From Parasutterella excrementihominis YIT 11859 (GTDB taxonomy: Bacteria; Pseudomonadota; Gammaproteobacteria; Burkholderiales; Burkholderiaceae_F): DNA of 36,937 bases. This document shows, in pieces, positions 26,204 to 35,061 of this stretch (within the stretch, counting starts at the first letter, position 1; every line of letters begins with the position of its first letter). The notes under the pieces are model-generated. The model saw only the letters and a program-made list of their open reading frames with translations, was not told the origin of the DNA and ran no database searches. The DNA lies in NCBI RefSeq assembly GCF_000205025.1, contig NZ_GL883706.1:1-36937 (forward strand), read 5' to 3'. The translations under genes and the position numbers were made by a program.

Positions 26204-26968
26204 ATGCAAAAAGAAATCCTGAAAACCTTGAACCAGATTGAAGCACAGCACAACGTCAAAATCCTCTACGCCTGCGAATCCGGCTCCAGAGCTTGGGGGT
26301 TCCCTTCGCCGGATTCTGATTACGACGTTCGTTACCTCTATATCCGCCCAGTTGAAGCCTATCTAAAACTTTTCCCTGAGCGGGATGTAATCGAAGGTCC
26401 TATTGACGAAATCAAAGATTTTGTCGGCTGGGATCTCCAGAAAGCGCTCAAACTCTTGATGAAAGGAAACGCTCCGCTCATTGAATGGGTTCGTTCTCCT
26501 ATTGTTTATAAAGACAACCCTTGGCTGAGAGAAAATCTCATAAAGCTTTTTAACGAACAATCCGACTTCAATACCCTTTATCGAGGATATTTCGGACTGG
26601 CCAAGAACAACTTCAAAGCTTATTTAACAGGCGAAAGCGTAAAACCTAAAAAATATCTTCATGTCCTCCGCTCAGTATTGGCATGCGAATGGATCAAACA
26701 AAAGAAAACTATTCCTCCGGTACTTTTCAAAGAAGTTTATGAAGGACTTCTTGTCCCAGGGACACCCTTCTATTCTGAATTCCAGGAGCTCCTCAAAATT
26801 AAGGCAGAAGAAAAGGAAAGGACTACAGGTGACCATTTTGTCGCCGTCGATAAGTTCATAAACGAATTCTTCAGCGAGAGCAAAGGGCCGCTTCTTTCGT
26901 CAAAGGAGCCGGTGAACGTTGATGAATACGACAAATTCTTTCTGGAGTGTCTGCGCCGCGAAAACTAA
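26204..26968 (+). CDS. Nucleotidyltransferase, RlaP/YcgL-like (polymerase-beta fold)
   Basis: 254 residues. The opening ILYACESGSRAWGFPSPDSDYDVRYLYIRP has the GSR signature at 27-29 and the catalytic acidic pair D39 and D41 of the polymerase-beta nucleotidyltransferase superfamily. It matches the RlaP/PF10127 group, some members of which occur in RNA-repair loci. The rest is alpha-helical. Good AGGAGA ribosome site, 12 bp after hipA, so it is probably transcribed with hipBA. This could be an accessory of the toxin system or an independent passenger. A nucleotide substrate cannot be assigned. Confidence 0.85.
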   Translation: MQKEILKTLNQIEAQHNVKILYACESGSRAWGFPSPDSDYDVRYLYIRPVEAYLKLFPERDVIEGPIDEIKDFVGWDLQKALKLLMKGNAPLIEWVRSPIVYKDNPWLRENLIKLFNEQSDFNTLYRGYFGLAKNNFKAYLTGESVKPKKYLHVLRSVLACEWIKQKKTIPPVLFKEVYEGLLVPGTPFYSEFQELLKIKAEEKERTTGDHFVAVDKFINEFFSESKGPLLSSKEPVNVDEYDKFFLECLRREN

Positions 26969-27056
26969 CGCTCTCTCAATGTGAGAGTTAGTAAAGATTG
27001 GACATTTTCTCCTGAGGCGTTAAAGTACAAAGTACCTGGTACTCATAGAATCTGTC

Positions 27057-27998
27057 ATGTTTGCCGTCTTTGTCATTCTTCCGCAGTTCTGCCTGATTTT
27101 GCTCGGCTACCTGCTCACTAGGCGCCCTTCTTTTGCCAAAAAAGATTTTTGGATCGTTACGGAAAAGCTGGTCTTTTATGTCCTGTTTCCTCCTCTGATC
27201 TTTCTTTCGGTTGCAAAGGCAAACCTCCAAATCGGACAGTGCAGTTACTTTTTGCTGATATCGATATCAGCCATGAGCGTTGCGGTGATTACAGCGTGGC
27301 TGGCGAACTTTTTAATTAAAGAGAGCCCGTGGACAAAATGGTCGATATTTCATTGCGGATTCCGATTCAATACTTACATCGGCTTTGCCATTTGCTCAAC
27401 GCTTTTCGGCGATAAAGGTATCGCCTACCTTTCCCTCTTAATCGCCTGTTGGGTACCTATCAGCAACGTCATCGCAACTGTCGGGCTGGTTCATGCCTCA
27501 AGACTGAGCGGCTCAGAAAACAACGGCAAAAGAAAAAATTTCCTCGTTGCTGTTTTGTCTAATCCTCTGATCTTGGCAACACTCTTAGGACTCGTTTGCA
27601 ACTCGTTCAGCATCGAGCTTCCTAAGCTTCTTGTAGACGTACTTAAACCTTTGGGACAATCTTCCCTGGCACTCGGTCTCATCTGTATCGGTGCTGGTCT
27701 AAAAATCAACGACCTCAAACGCTACCTGCAGCTGATGATTGTCGGAAGCCTGCAGCGACTCATGGTCGTCCCGACCATTGCTCTTGCTTTTGCGATCATT
27801 TTCCAACTGCTTCCTTTGGAAAGCTGTGTTCTTCTGCTTTTTGCCGCTCTCCCGACCGCTCAGTCCTGCTACGTCATGACCGCTTCCATGGGAGGAGACT
27901 CTGCAGCAGTCGCTGACTTAACAAGCGCACAAGTGATTTTTTCGCTTTTAACGCTTCCTTTCTGGATCAACGTCATGCTCGAATTCTTCCCAAACTAA
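27057..27998 (+). CDS. AEC-family (auxin efflux carrier-like) permease
   Basis: 313 residues with about ten hydrophobic helices. It opens with VILPQFCLILLGYLLTRRP, and has the repeat-like GFRFNTYIGFAICSTLFGDKGIAYLSLLIACWVPISNVIA and the late ALPTAQSCYVMTASMGGD, typical of the AEC/membrane-transport family. Bacterial members move dicarboxylates such as malate or malonate. The next gene is malate dehydrogenase, which makes a C4-dicarboxylate substrate plausible but unproven. Weak ribosome site. The short hairpin region before it (26965-26990) lacks a T-tract. Confidence 0.88.
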   Translation: MFAVFVILPQFCLILLGYLLTRRPSFAKKDFWIVTEKLVFYVLFPPLIFLSVAKANLQIGQCSYFLLISISAMSVAVITAWLANFLIKESPWTKWSIFHCGFRFNTYIGFAICSTLFGDKGIAYLSLLIACWVPISNVIATVGLVHASRLSGSENNGKRKNFLVAVLSNPLILATLLGLVCNSFSIELPKLLVDVLKPLGQSSLALGLICIGAGLKINDLKRYLQLMIVGSLQRLMVVPTIALAFAIIFQLLPLESCVLLLFAALPTAQSCYVMTASMGGDSAAVADLTSAQVIFSLLTLPFWINVMLEFFPN

Positions 27999-28180
27999 TT
28001 TATAAGTTGGACTCCGTTATCGAACCGCATAAATATCAGATGGGTAAATTTTCTCTGTTTCCCTGAAAATTATTTCTCAGCGTGGAGTAAATAACCATGA
28101 TTCAAACGCATACAGCAACAGTCTCCGTATTAAAATTGAGGAATTGAACTCAGGAAAAATCACTTAAGGAGATTTGCTAA

Positions 28181-29170
28181 ATGAAGAAACCCGTCAAAGT
28201 CGTCGTTACCGGAGCTGCCGGTCAAATCGGCTACTCTCTCCTCTTCCGTATCGGCGCCGGTGACATGCTTGGTACCGACCAGCCCATCGATCTGATGATG
28301 CTGGAAAGAAATAATGAACAGTCTCTCAAGAACTCCCGCGGCGTTCAGATGGAACTCGATGACTGCGCCTTCCCGCTCTTGAACAGCATCACCGCTACGT
28401 CGGATCCTTATGTTTGCTTCAAGGATGCCGAAATTGCCCTCTTAGTCGGTTCCCGTCCCCGTACGGCCGACATGCAAAGAGCCGACCTTTTGGCCGCCAA
28501 TGCGCAAATCTTCGTTGAACAGGGTAAGGCAATGAACGAAGTCGCCGACCGCAACATCAAAGTTCTGGTTGTCGGCAACCCCTGCAACACCAACGCCTAC
28601 ATCGCTCGTCGCTGCTCTCCGGATCTGAATCCCCGCAACTTCACTGCCATGATGCGTCTGGACGAAAACCGCACTCTGACTCAGGTTGCTCAGAAGGCCA
28701 ACTCTACTGTCGCTCAGATCTCCAAACTAGCAGTTTGGGGCAACCACGGCGGCACAATGTTCCCGGATTTGACCAATGCCACCGTCGCCGGCAAACCTGC
28801 TTTGGATCTGATTACTGAAGACTGGTACGTCAACGAACTGATCCCGACTGTTGCCAAACGCGGGAGCGCCATTATTCAGGCTCGCGGCCATTCTTCCGCT
28901 GCCAGCGCTGCTAACGCCGCCATCGATCACATCCATGACTGGGTTCTCGGCAGCAACGGTGAATGGGCCACGATGGCTGTTCCTTCCGACGGTTCTTACG
29001 GCATCCCTGAAGGTCTCACCTTCGGTATGCCCGTCATCTGCAAAAACGGCGACTACGAAATCGTTAAAGACCTCGAACTGAATCAGTTCCAGAAAGATCA
29101 CATCGCTGCAAACATTCGCGCCCTTGAAGAAGAACGCGCTATTGTTGATGAGATCATCGCTAAGGCTTAA
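28181..29170 (+). CDS. mdh: Malate dehydrogenase (NAD, type 2)
   Basis: 329 residues, standard length. Interconverts malate and oxaloacetate. The NAD-binding [13 protein letters not shown] spans 9-21. The mobile substrate loop [14 protein letters not shown] carries Arg at 92, 94 and 100. RLDENR holds the catalytic Asp and [12 protein letters not shown] the catalytic His. The long-form proteobacterial MDH features (Actinobacteria/beta-type, [18 protein letters not shown]) are clear. AAGGAGA lies well placed before the ATG and a strong terminator follows. In an anaerobe it could run toward fumarate. Confidence 0.96.
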   Translation: MKKPVKVVVTGAAGQIGYSLLFRIGAGDMLGTDQPIDLMMLERNNEQSLKNSRGVQMELDDCAFPLLNSITATSDPYVCFKDAEIALLVGSRPRTADMQRADLLAANAQIFVEQGKAMNEVADRNIKVLVVGNPCNTNAYIARRCSPDLNPRNFTAMMRLDENRTLTQVAQKANSTVAQISKLAVWGNHGGTMFPDLTNATVAGKPALDLITEDWYVNELIPTVAKRGSAIIQARGHSSAASAANAAIDHIHDWVLGSNGEWATMAVPSDGSYGIPEGLTFGMPVICKNGDYEIVKDLELNQFQKDHIAANIRALEEERAIVDEIIAKA

Positions 29171-29189
29171 TTTGCTTTAATCGTATTTG

Positions 29190-29215
29190 GGCCGCATTTG
29201 CGGCCTTCTTCTTTT
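29190..29215 (+). terminator. Rho-independent terminator of mdh
   Basis: GGCCGC-ATTT-GCGGCC (29190-29205) followed by TTCTTCTTTT up to 29215. The next gene's ATG begins at 29216, directly after the tail. Confidence 0.88.
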
Positions 29216-29641
29216 ATGAACACTGTCATCTTCGATACCAACCTTCTGCTGGATTTCTTTGTTTTCAAAGATCCCAAAACCTCTGTCCTCTGGGAGGCTG
29301 CAAAAGAAAGAAAATTCAGAACCGCAACCTGCGAAGGCGCCCTGTCTGAACTCGAAGATGTTTTAAAAAGGCCTCAATTTAAAGTAACGCCGGAGCAACT
29401 TGAGGCGGTCAAAGAGGAATTTCTGCACGTCGCTGAGGTTTTGCCGATCACGACGGAAGCAAAAGCAAGATGCAAAGATCCTTTGGATCAGAAGTTCATC
29501 GACCTCACCTTAAGTTATTCCCCGGCCCTGCTCATCTCCAAAGACAAGTTAGTCCTGAGATGCGCCAGGCACTTAAGGCCGCTCGGGAGCAATATTCTTC
29601 CGCCTGAGAAAGCGATCGCTTTTCTTTCAACAGATAACTAA
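29216..29641 (+). CDS. PIN-domain ribonuclease-like protein (putative orphan toxin)
   Basis: 141 residues from ATG 29216. A TTG start 18 bp upstream would lie in the mdh terminator stem and is rejected. PIN fold with acidic residues in VIFDTNLLLDF (D7), SELEDVL (E45), CKDPLDQKFIDL (D88, D91) and ISKDKLVL (D110). It fits the COG1569-type group annotated as PIN toxin components. No antitoxin-like gene adjoins it. There is no purine-rich ribosome site, since the mdh terminator tail immediately precedes it, so translation may be weak or dependent on readthrough. Confidence 0.82.
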   Translation: MNTVIFDTNLLLDFFVFKDPKTSVLWEAAKERKFRTATCEGALSELEDVLKRPQFKVTPEQLEAVKEEFLHVAEVLPITTEAKARCKDPLDQKFIDLTLSYSPALLISKDKLVLRCARHLRPLGSNILPPEKAIAFLSTDN

Positions 29642-29678
29642 AAAGGAAACGAATTTTTGATTTCCGTTTCCTCTTTTT
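29640..29678. terminator. Bidirectional terminator between PIN gene and nagZ
   Basis: GGAAACG (29645-29651) and CGTTTCC (29665-29671) form the stem, with T-rich CTTTTT on the plus side and TTTTT (AAAAA at 29640-29644 on plus) on the minus side. It serves both convergent genes. Confidence 0.8.
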
Positions 29679-29682
29679 CTTT

Positions 29683-30756
29683 TTACAGTGTTGCCGTTTT
29701 ATCGGCTTTTTCAGCAATCTCTGCGTTAAACGCTTCGATCTGCTTGACGCAAGCTAAATAATTTTGCGAAAGCTTAAGACCGTCCCAGCTCGGGAATTTT
29801 CCTCTAGGCTGGATGCGTGCAACCCTTTCATCAAATGCCTTGGTGCGAATCCAGCGCTGATTTTCTAAAACAGTTTTTGCGCTTTCCGGATCGTTGCAGA
29901 TCAGAATCATGTCACAGCCAGCGGCTAGAGCAGCATCGCTTCGAGCCGTGATTTCGCCAACCTCAGAAGCACCTTTCATCGAAAGGTCGTCACTGAAGAT
30001 CAAGCCGTTGTAACCCAATCGCCCTCTCAGCTCTTCCTGAAGCCACTTCTTTGAGAAGCCTGCCGGCGCCGGAGAAACCTGAGGATACGTCACATGGGCA
30101 GGCATCACGGAAGTCAGCAGTGTTCCCATCGAGGCATAGGGAACTTCATCGTTGGTTCTGATATCGGTCAAAGGTCTGTCGTCAACCGGAAGTTCGACGT
30201 GGGAGTCTGCTGTTGCATAGCCGTGTCCGGGAAAGTGCTTGCCGCAGCAGGCCATACCGGCCTGAGCCATGCCGCTAACCATTGCCGTAGCAAGAATGCT
30301 CACAACACGAGGATTGCGATGAAAAGCACGATTGCCGATGACGGCGCTCTGACCATAGTCCAAATCCAGGCAGGGCGCGAAGGTAAAGTCGACGCCGCAG
30401 GCTCTCAGTTCAGAAGCCATCACTAAACCGCAGGCAGCTGTCAGATTGTGAGCTCTTTGCGGATCCGTATCGTAAAGCTGGCCCAAGGAACGAGCGGACG
30501 GGATCTTGGTGAACTCTTCTCGGAAACGCTGAATTCTTCCGCCTTCATGGTCCACGCCGATCAGCAGCGAAGGATTTCTCAAAGAATGGATGTCATGCGT
30601 CAGGTTATGGAGCTGCTCGCGGTTCTCATAGTTGCGCGTAAACAAGATGACCATACCGACCATCGGATTCTGAAGAATTTTGACTTCTTCATCCGTCAGA
30701 CTGGTTCCGGCGATATCAACTACGACTGGTCCGAGAGGACGATCGACTTTTTCCAT
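29683..30756 (-). CDS. nagZ: Beta-N-acetylhexosaminidase NagZ (peptidoglycan recycling)
   Basis: 357 residues, glycoside hydrolase family 3. Removes GlcNAc from GlcNAc-anhydroMurNAc peptides in the cytoplasm. GVDHEGGRIQRFR opens the substrate site. KHFPGHGYATADSHVELP carries the mobile-loop Asp-His pair, and LIFSDDLSMKGA holds the nucleophilic Asp. There is no signal peptide, as expected. Last gene of recO-DUF805-acpS-nagZ, 3 bp after acpS, with AAGGAA before the ATG. Confidence 0.95.
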   Translation of the reverse strand: MEKVDRPLGPVVVDIAGTSLTDEEVKILQNPMVGMVILFTRNYENREQLHNLTHDIHSLRNPSLLIGVDHEGGRIQRFREEFTKIPSARSLGQLYDTDPQRAHNLTAACGLVMASELRACGVDFTFAPCLDLDYGQSAVIGNRAFHRNPRVVSILATAMVSGMAQAGMACCGKHFPGHGYATADSHVELPVDDRPLTDIRTNDEVPYASMGTLLTSVMPAHVTYPQVSPAPAGFSKKWLQEELRGRLGYNGLIFSDDLSMKGASEVGEITARSDAALAAGCDMILICNDPESAKTVLENQRWIRTKAFDERVARIQPRGKFPSWDGLKLSQNYLACVKQIEAFNAEIAEKADKTATL

Positions 30757-30759
30757 GAT

Positions 30760-31149
30760 TTATTCCTTTTCAATCACAACCATCGCCATTGCTGACGAAT
30801 CCGTGTCACTTATAGAGACATGACACTTTAATCTCTGATTCTTAATTTGTACGGCCAACTTACCCGAAAGTTGGACATAGGGTGCGCCGAGCTCGTTATT
30901 TAAGATGCTGATATCCGAAAAATTCACGGCTCCGCGAAATCCTGTACCAAGCGCTTTTGAGAATGCTTCTTTTGCTGCCCAGCGGCTTGCGAGATAGCGA
31001 TATCCCCTTTCTTCAGAAGCCTCGCAGCGAACGGCATAAACAGGCTGCTCAGATTCTGAGAGCACCGTCTCGCAAAACTTCGGCTGCCTCAGGCATGCCT
31101 TTTTGATGCGGGCAATATCAACAATATCGCAGCCGATTCCGCTGATCAT
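30760..31149 (-). CDS. acpS: Holo-[acyl-carrier-protein] synthase
   Basis: 129 residues. Transfers 4'-phosphopantetheine from CoA to acyl carrier protein. GIGCDIVDIARI has the metal-binding Asp8, and RYLASRWAAKEAFSKALGTG has the Glu of the active site. Standard length. It starts 2 bp after the DUF805 gene, with GAGG upstream, and is followed directly by nagZ. Confidence 0.95.
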   Translation of the reverse strand: MISGIGCDIVDIARIKKACLRQPKFCETVLSESEQPVYAVRCEASEERGYRYLASRWAAKEAFSKALGTGFRGAVNFSDISILNNELGAPYVQLSGKLAVQIKNQRLKCHVSISDTDSSAMAMVVIEKE

Positions 31150-31151
31150 CT

Positions 31152-31649
31152 TTAATCCTCTTTTGGCTCTTCACCGTAGGCGTCGTCCAGCGGAATGCCG
31201 GGCAGACTCATAAATCCAAAAGCCACGGCAGTAATCGCGCCGAGAATTCCCCAAACAATCCAGTTCGGCGGTAAGCCGAGCGTGAATTCAGCAAGTAGAT
31301 AAAAAATCGCAACCTGAGGCAGAACGGCCCAAAACACCGGTTTTCCGTCATCATGCAAGCGACGAACCGAAATCGTAAAAGAAGGCACAGCAATGTAGAG
31401 CCAGCCGCAGAGAACCAAGCCCACAAACACCAGAATCGTGTCTGTTGTCGTGTCCGAGATCACCATCAGCAAAGCAAGATAACAGACGGCAAAGGCCCAG
31501 AATCTCCAAAACCTTCCTAAGCCGGCACGGCCCTGCAGTTTGGCGTAATTGCGCGTCATGTCGTCATAAAGCTCACGGACATGCAGGGGCATTCTGTCGC
31601 GGTAGGACTCGAGTTCAAACGGATTTTTTCCCGGGGTCGGATTTTTCAT
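31152..31649 (-). CDS. DUF805-family inner-membrane protein
   Basis: 165 residues. A soluble N-terminal part (about 1-45) is followed by GRAGLGRFWRFWAFAVCYLALLMVI, typical of DUF805. The conserved SVRRLHDDGKPVFW loop and about four membrane helices follow. Function unknown. It sits between recO and acpS, with gaps of 4 and 2 bp, where many betaproteobacteria carry pdxJ, so its placement is unusual. The acidic C-terminus (DDAYGEEPKED) is probably cytoplasmic. Confidence 0.85.
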   Translation of the reverse strand: MKNPTPGKNPFELESYRDRMPLHVRELYDDMTRNYAKLQGRAGLGRFWRFWAFAVCYLALLMVISDTTTDTILVFVGLVLCGWLYIAVPSFTISVRRLHDDGKPVFWAVLPQVAIFYLLAEFTLGLPPNWIVWGILGAITAVAFGFMSLPGIPLDDAYGEEPKED

Positions 31650-31653
31650 TTTT

Positions 31654-32358
31654 CTATAACTTATTCAATTCGTTAAGGATGCGGCGCGTATTGAGCGGCG
31701 CGTCCTCGAGATAATAGCGGATAAGGTCACGCATCAACATTCGGGCTTCCCATTCCTGCGTTCCGCTCTGAAGCGTGTTCGTGCTCAAGGATTCCAGCGT
31801 TGTTCCTGATATACCGCTGCCCTCAAATGCTGTGTTATCATTGGCCACAAAGTCACCTCGAACAAATCGATAGTGTTTAGCAGGAAACGGACCGGAAGGA
31901 AGCGCATAGCCCAACACCTTTAAAAAATCGCGTTCAAAGTAACGGAGCGGGACAAGGTAATCTTTTTCGAGAGCCAGTTTTTTGAGCGTGTCGTAATAGA
32001 TCGTGAATAATGAGGGCTCCGGCTCTCCTCTTGGGAGCAAGCGGACTAAGAGTTCATTGATGTAAAAGGCCGACATGAGGACTTTTTCGTTCATCGGAAT
32101 CGTCCCGTACCACTCGCAGCGCGTGAGATTTTTTACTTCGCCTTTGCCAGAGTAGGAAACCGCCAGGGGACAGAAAGGATTAAGCAGTCCGCGGTATTGA
32201 GACATCGGTCGTTTTGCGCCCCGTGCAACCAAAGGAATACGTCCGTAATCGCGGGTAAAAAACTCCACGATAAGACTCGTCTCTCTCCATGGATAAGTGT
32301 GGAGAACAAACGCGGGCTGCTGATCAACCCGATATTCCGAACGACCTTTTTCGGTCAT
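31654..32358 (-). CDS. recO: DNA repair protein RecO
   Basis: 234 residues from ATG 32358. A TTG one codon upstream is the alternative, but GAGG spacing supports the ATG. The N-terminal OB fold contains FVLHTYPWRETSLIVEFFTRDYGRIPLVARGAKRP, the classic RecO opening. A helical domain follows (INELLVRLLPRGEPEPSLF). RecO anneals DNA and loads RecA with RecR on SSB-coated gaps. First gene of the operon, divergent from the sensor kinase across 217 bp. The usual upstream neighbours era and rnc are absent here. Confidence 0.93.
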   Translation of the reverse strand: MTEKGRSEYRVDQQPAFVLHTYPWRETSLIVEFFTRDYGRIPLVARGAKRPMSQYRGLLNPFCPLAVSYSGKGEVKNLTRCEWYGTIPMNEKVLMSAFYINELLVRLLPRGEPEPSLFTIYYDTLKKLALEKDYLVPLRYFERDFLKVLGYALPSGPFPAKHYRFVRGDFVANDNTAFEGSGISGTTLESLSTNTLQSGTQEWEARMLMRDLIRYYLEDAPLNTRRILNELNKL

Positions 32359-32575
32359 CAAATGAACCTCAAAATAAAGAGGTCATTTTAGCAAATAGGT
32401 AAGAACCTCCGTCGCCTCCGACTCGATCTCATAAGGACTTCTAAATGCCGGGATATATGAGGATTAAAGTTAGAGGTTTCCTTAATTATCGGTATCCAAA
32501 AGCTAAAAAGAGAAGCCGTCAATCCATCAAACTCGTAAAATAAATTTGACTACCCCCTTTCCCTATGGTTTGAGT

Positions 32576-34402
32576 ATGTTGAAGGTCCGAAATCTAACAA
32601 ACGTATTACAGCAAAAATTGCAGCTTGGTTTCCGCTGCTTAGCCATTTGCTGTTTTTGCTCGTGCGTTGTATTCGGCGGAGAAAGTTTTTCGGAGGAAAA
32701 ACGGGTTGTTACGATCGGCGTATTAGACAGTTCGTTAAGTGCTACAGACAAATCAGCTATCGCCCAAACACTTGAAGCATTAGAGAATCTTCCCGGATAC
32801 CGTTTAGACGTTCAATACTACAATCCGTCCGAGCTGGAAGAACAGCTCATTCAAAAGAAGTTGGATTACTTCATCGGCACTTCCGGTTTTTATCGCAGAT
32901 TTCAGTCTTTCGGCTTAAGAAGTGTTGCAACGCTTTTTACTGAAACAGCGCCCAATCCCCGATATGCTACGGGCTCGGTATTCGTCGTTAGAAATGACAG
33001 TCCCATCAAAACGATCTCCGAACTCAAAGGCAAATCGGCTCTCGCCTCTTGGTCAAAAGGCTTCTCTTCTTATTTTGCGCCGATGGGTGAAATCTCTAAA
33101 CAAGGTTTTGATCCGGAATCTTTCTTTGCCGCTTACAAAACCTACGGACCGCCGATGACAAATCTCCTTCAGAAGCTGGAGAACCACGAAGGCGACGTTG
33201 TACTTATACGTGCCTGTCTTCTGGAAGACCTTGAGAAAACACAGCCGGACATCTTCAAGCGCTTCAGAGTGCTTGAAGAAAAGAAAGACAATCGACTTCG
33301 CTGCAAACATTCGACAGACTTGTATCCAAACTGGACACTTGTCGCAACCCCCTCAGCGCCCTGGACCGAAACGCGCGAAATCACCAAATGTTTGCTGAAT
33401 ATTCCTGATTCGACCGGTTTTGGCTGGGCAACCGTACCTGATTTCAACACGATCGACGAACTTTATAAATCTCTTAAGGCAGGCCCTTATGCCTATTTGA
33501 GGATTCAAACGGTCCAAAGTTTCATCTATCACTACCGTTTCCCGCTTCTGTTCGCCCTCTTCTGCATCTTGATGCTATGCGTTCACTCTTGGAGAACCAA
33601 TGTCTTAGTGAAGCGAAGAACCCAATCCTTGCGGCTCGCCTATGAGAAAGAAGCTGAACTCAGACGCAAAATACGAGAAAGCGAACTGCGCATTGATCAG
33701 CTTCAAAAGACCGAAATCATCGGCGCGATGTCGAGCCTGATCGCCCATGAGATCAACGGACCTCTGGCGACGATCGATAATTACTGCCGCGGCATTAAAC
33801 GCAAACTGGAAGTCGAGGGTATCGATGGCAGTTGGCTGAACCGTCCGCTTTCGCTCATAGCAAAACAAACATCAAAAATTTCGGACATTGTCTCAAGAGT
33901 CCGGGCCTATGCGAAACGTGACGAACCGGAATTCACAAAAATTGAGGCTGATAAGCTTCTGAAAACCTGCGTCAGCGATATCCGCATGCGTTACCCGAAT
34001 TGTCGGATTGTTCTCAGTGAAACAGAACCTTCAGTTGTATTAGGACACGTCCTTGAGTTTGAAGTTCTCTTGGAAAATATCATTAAAAACGCTATCCAAG
34101 CAGCACAAGCGGCAGAGACAAATCGGATAGAAATTCGGCAGATATGTGAAAATAACTCCATGTTTATTCGTATTTTTAACGCCTCTTCCGTCTGTTCATC
34201 CGAAGAATTGGAAAAGCACCTTCAGCCTCTGCATTCCACCAAGAATCAAGGCTTAGGAATCGGATTGCTGATTTGCCGCACGATTGCAGAAAAAATGCGC
34301 GGTAATCTAAGTATTACCTACAAAGACGGTGAAGTCTTCACAGAGGTTAAGATTCCTTTGTTCGTTTCTCAGGAAAAAGAAAATGCTGATCAGAATTGTT
34401 GA
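32576..34402 (+). CDS. Sensor histidine kinase with PhnD-like periplasmic sensor domain (TtrS-like)
   Basis: 608 residues from ATG 32576. TTG starts at 32546 and 32570 are possible but have no better ribosome site. An N-terminal signal or anchor region (about 20-35) is Cys-rich. A periplasmic PhnD/substrate-binding-like domain spans about 40-310 (VVTIGVLDSS, LDYFIGTSGFYRRF, GSVFVVRNDSPIKTISELKGKSALASW). One membrane helix (about 322-338) and a coiled linker follow. The HisKA box has AHEINGPLATID with phospho-His391. ATPase N-box is ENIIKNAIQAA and G-box GLGIGLLICRTIAEKMRG. Architecture resembles the tetrathionate sensor TtrS. It overlaps the regulator gene by 20 bp and likely senses an electron acceptor used by the downstream reductase. 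Confidence 0.9.
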   Translation: MLKVRNLTNVLQQKLQLGFRCLAICCFCSCVVFGGESFSEEKRVVTIGVLDSSLSATDKSAIAQTLEALENLPGYRLDVQYYNPSELEEQLIQKKLDYFIGTSGFYRRFQSFGLRSVATLFTETAPNPRYATGSVFVVRNDSPIKTISELKGKSALASWSKGFSSYFAPMGEISKQGFDPESFFAAYKTYGPPMTNLLQKLENHEGDVVLIRACLLEDLEKTQPDIFKRFRVLEEKKDNRLRCKHSTDLYPNWTLVATPSAPWTETREITKCLLNIPDSTGFGWATVPDFNTIDELYKSLKAGPYAYLRIQTVQSFIYHYRFPLLFALFCILMLCVHSWRTNVLVKRRTQSLRLAYEKEAELRRKIRESELRIDQLQKTEIIGAMSSLIAHEINGPLATIDNYCRGIKRKLEVEGIDGSWLNRPLSLIAKQTSKISDIVSRVRAYAKRDEPEFTKIEADKLLKTCVSDIRMRYPNCRIVLSETEPSVVLGHVLEFEVLLENIIKNAIQAAQAAETNRIEIRQICENNSMFIRIFNASSVCSSEELEKHLQPLHSTKNQGLGIGLLICRTIAEKMRGNLSITYKDGEVFTEVKIPLFVSQEKENADQNC

Positions 34403-34994
34403 TGACGACGAAGATCTGGCTGAAAGCCTGAAATTTTTATTGGAGCCGGAAGGCTGGAAGGTCGTCAGCTACCTCAGTGCTGAAGATTATTTGAAATCCG
34501 ATGCACCGAGCGTAGAAGGATGCCTTCTTCTCGACATTCGTATGCCCGGCCTTTCAGGTTTAGAACTTCAGGAAAAAATGAAAGAGCGCGGCTGGGAAGT
34601 TCCGATCATTTTCTTAACCGGTCACGGAGATGTAGACGTCGCGGTACAAGCGATGAAATTCGGCGCTTACGATTTCCTTCAAAAACCCGTCAAAGCCGAG
34701 CGTCTCATTCAGGCAATTTCCAGCGTGGCTTCGATACTCAAGGAGAAGCGAGATTACGGCGCAAGTTTGGAATATTGGTACAAGAAATTCCAGCTGCTCA
34801 CCGACCGCGAACGGAGCGTCACGATACTGGCCTCTCAAGGCCTCTTGAATCAAGAAATTTCCGAGCGTCTGAATATAAGTACCAGAACAGTGCATACGCA
34901 TCGACTGAATTCTTACAAAAAATTAGATGTTCACAGCACTTCAGACTTAGCCCCAATCGCGGCTCTGTATAGAAGCCGCAAAATAACTCTGTGA
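34383..34994 (+). CDS. FixJ/TtrR-type response regulator (receiver + LuxR HTH)
   Basis: 203 residues from ATG 34383, inside the 3' end of the kinase gene. The receiver domain (1-120) has acidic VDDDEDLAES, phospho-acceptor Asp in LLLDIRMPGLSG, Thr in FLTGHGD and Lys in FLQKPVKAE. The LuxR-type helix-turn-helix at about 137-200 is LTDRERSVTILASQGLLNQEISERLNISTRTVHTHRLNSYKKL. It is the cognate partner of the overlapping kinase. The reductase gene starts 123 bp downstream, behind a dyad that could be its binding site. Confidence 0.94.
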   Translation: MLIRIVDDDEDLAESLKFLLEPEGWKVVSYLSAEDYLKSDAPSVEGCLLLDIRMPGLSGLELQEKMKERGWEVPIIFLTGHGDVDVAVQAMKFGAYDFLQKPVKAERLIQAISSVASILKEKRDYGASLEYWYKKFQLLTDRERSVTILASQGLLNQEISERLNISTRTVHTHRLNSYKKLDVHSTSDLAPIAALYRSRKITL

Positions 34995-35041
34995 AAAATC
35001 CGTTTCATCGATTCAGACAGGCTAAAAGATATTTTTTTGAA

Positions 35042-35061
35042 GAGAATTTGATAATTCTCAA
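35042..35061 (+). promoter_or_regulatory. FNR-like box upstream of the FMN/FAD reductase
   Basis: TTGAT-AATT-CTCAA at 35048-35061 matches the FNR/ANR consensus TTGAT-N4-ATCAA at 9 of 10 defined bases. It overlaps a perfect inverted repeat, GAGAATT-TGAT-AATTCTC (35042-35059). Its centre lies about 63 bp before the ATG, so a class II arrangement would put transcription start near 35096, with an A/T-rich -10 (TAAAAA) suitably placed. Confidence 0.5.
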
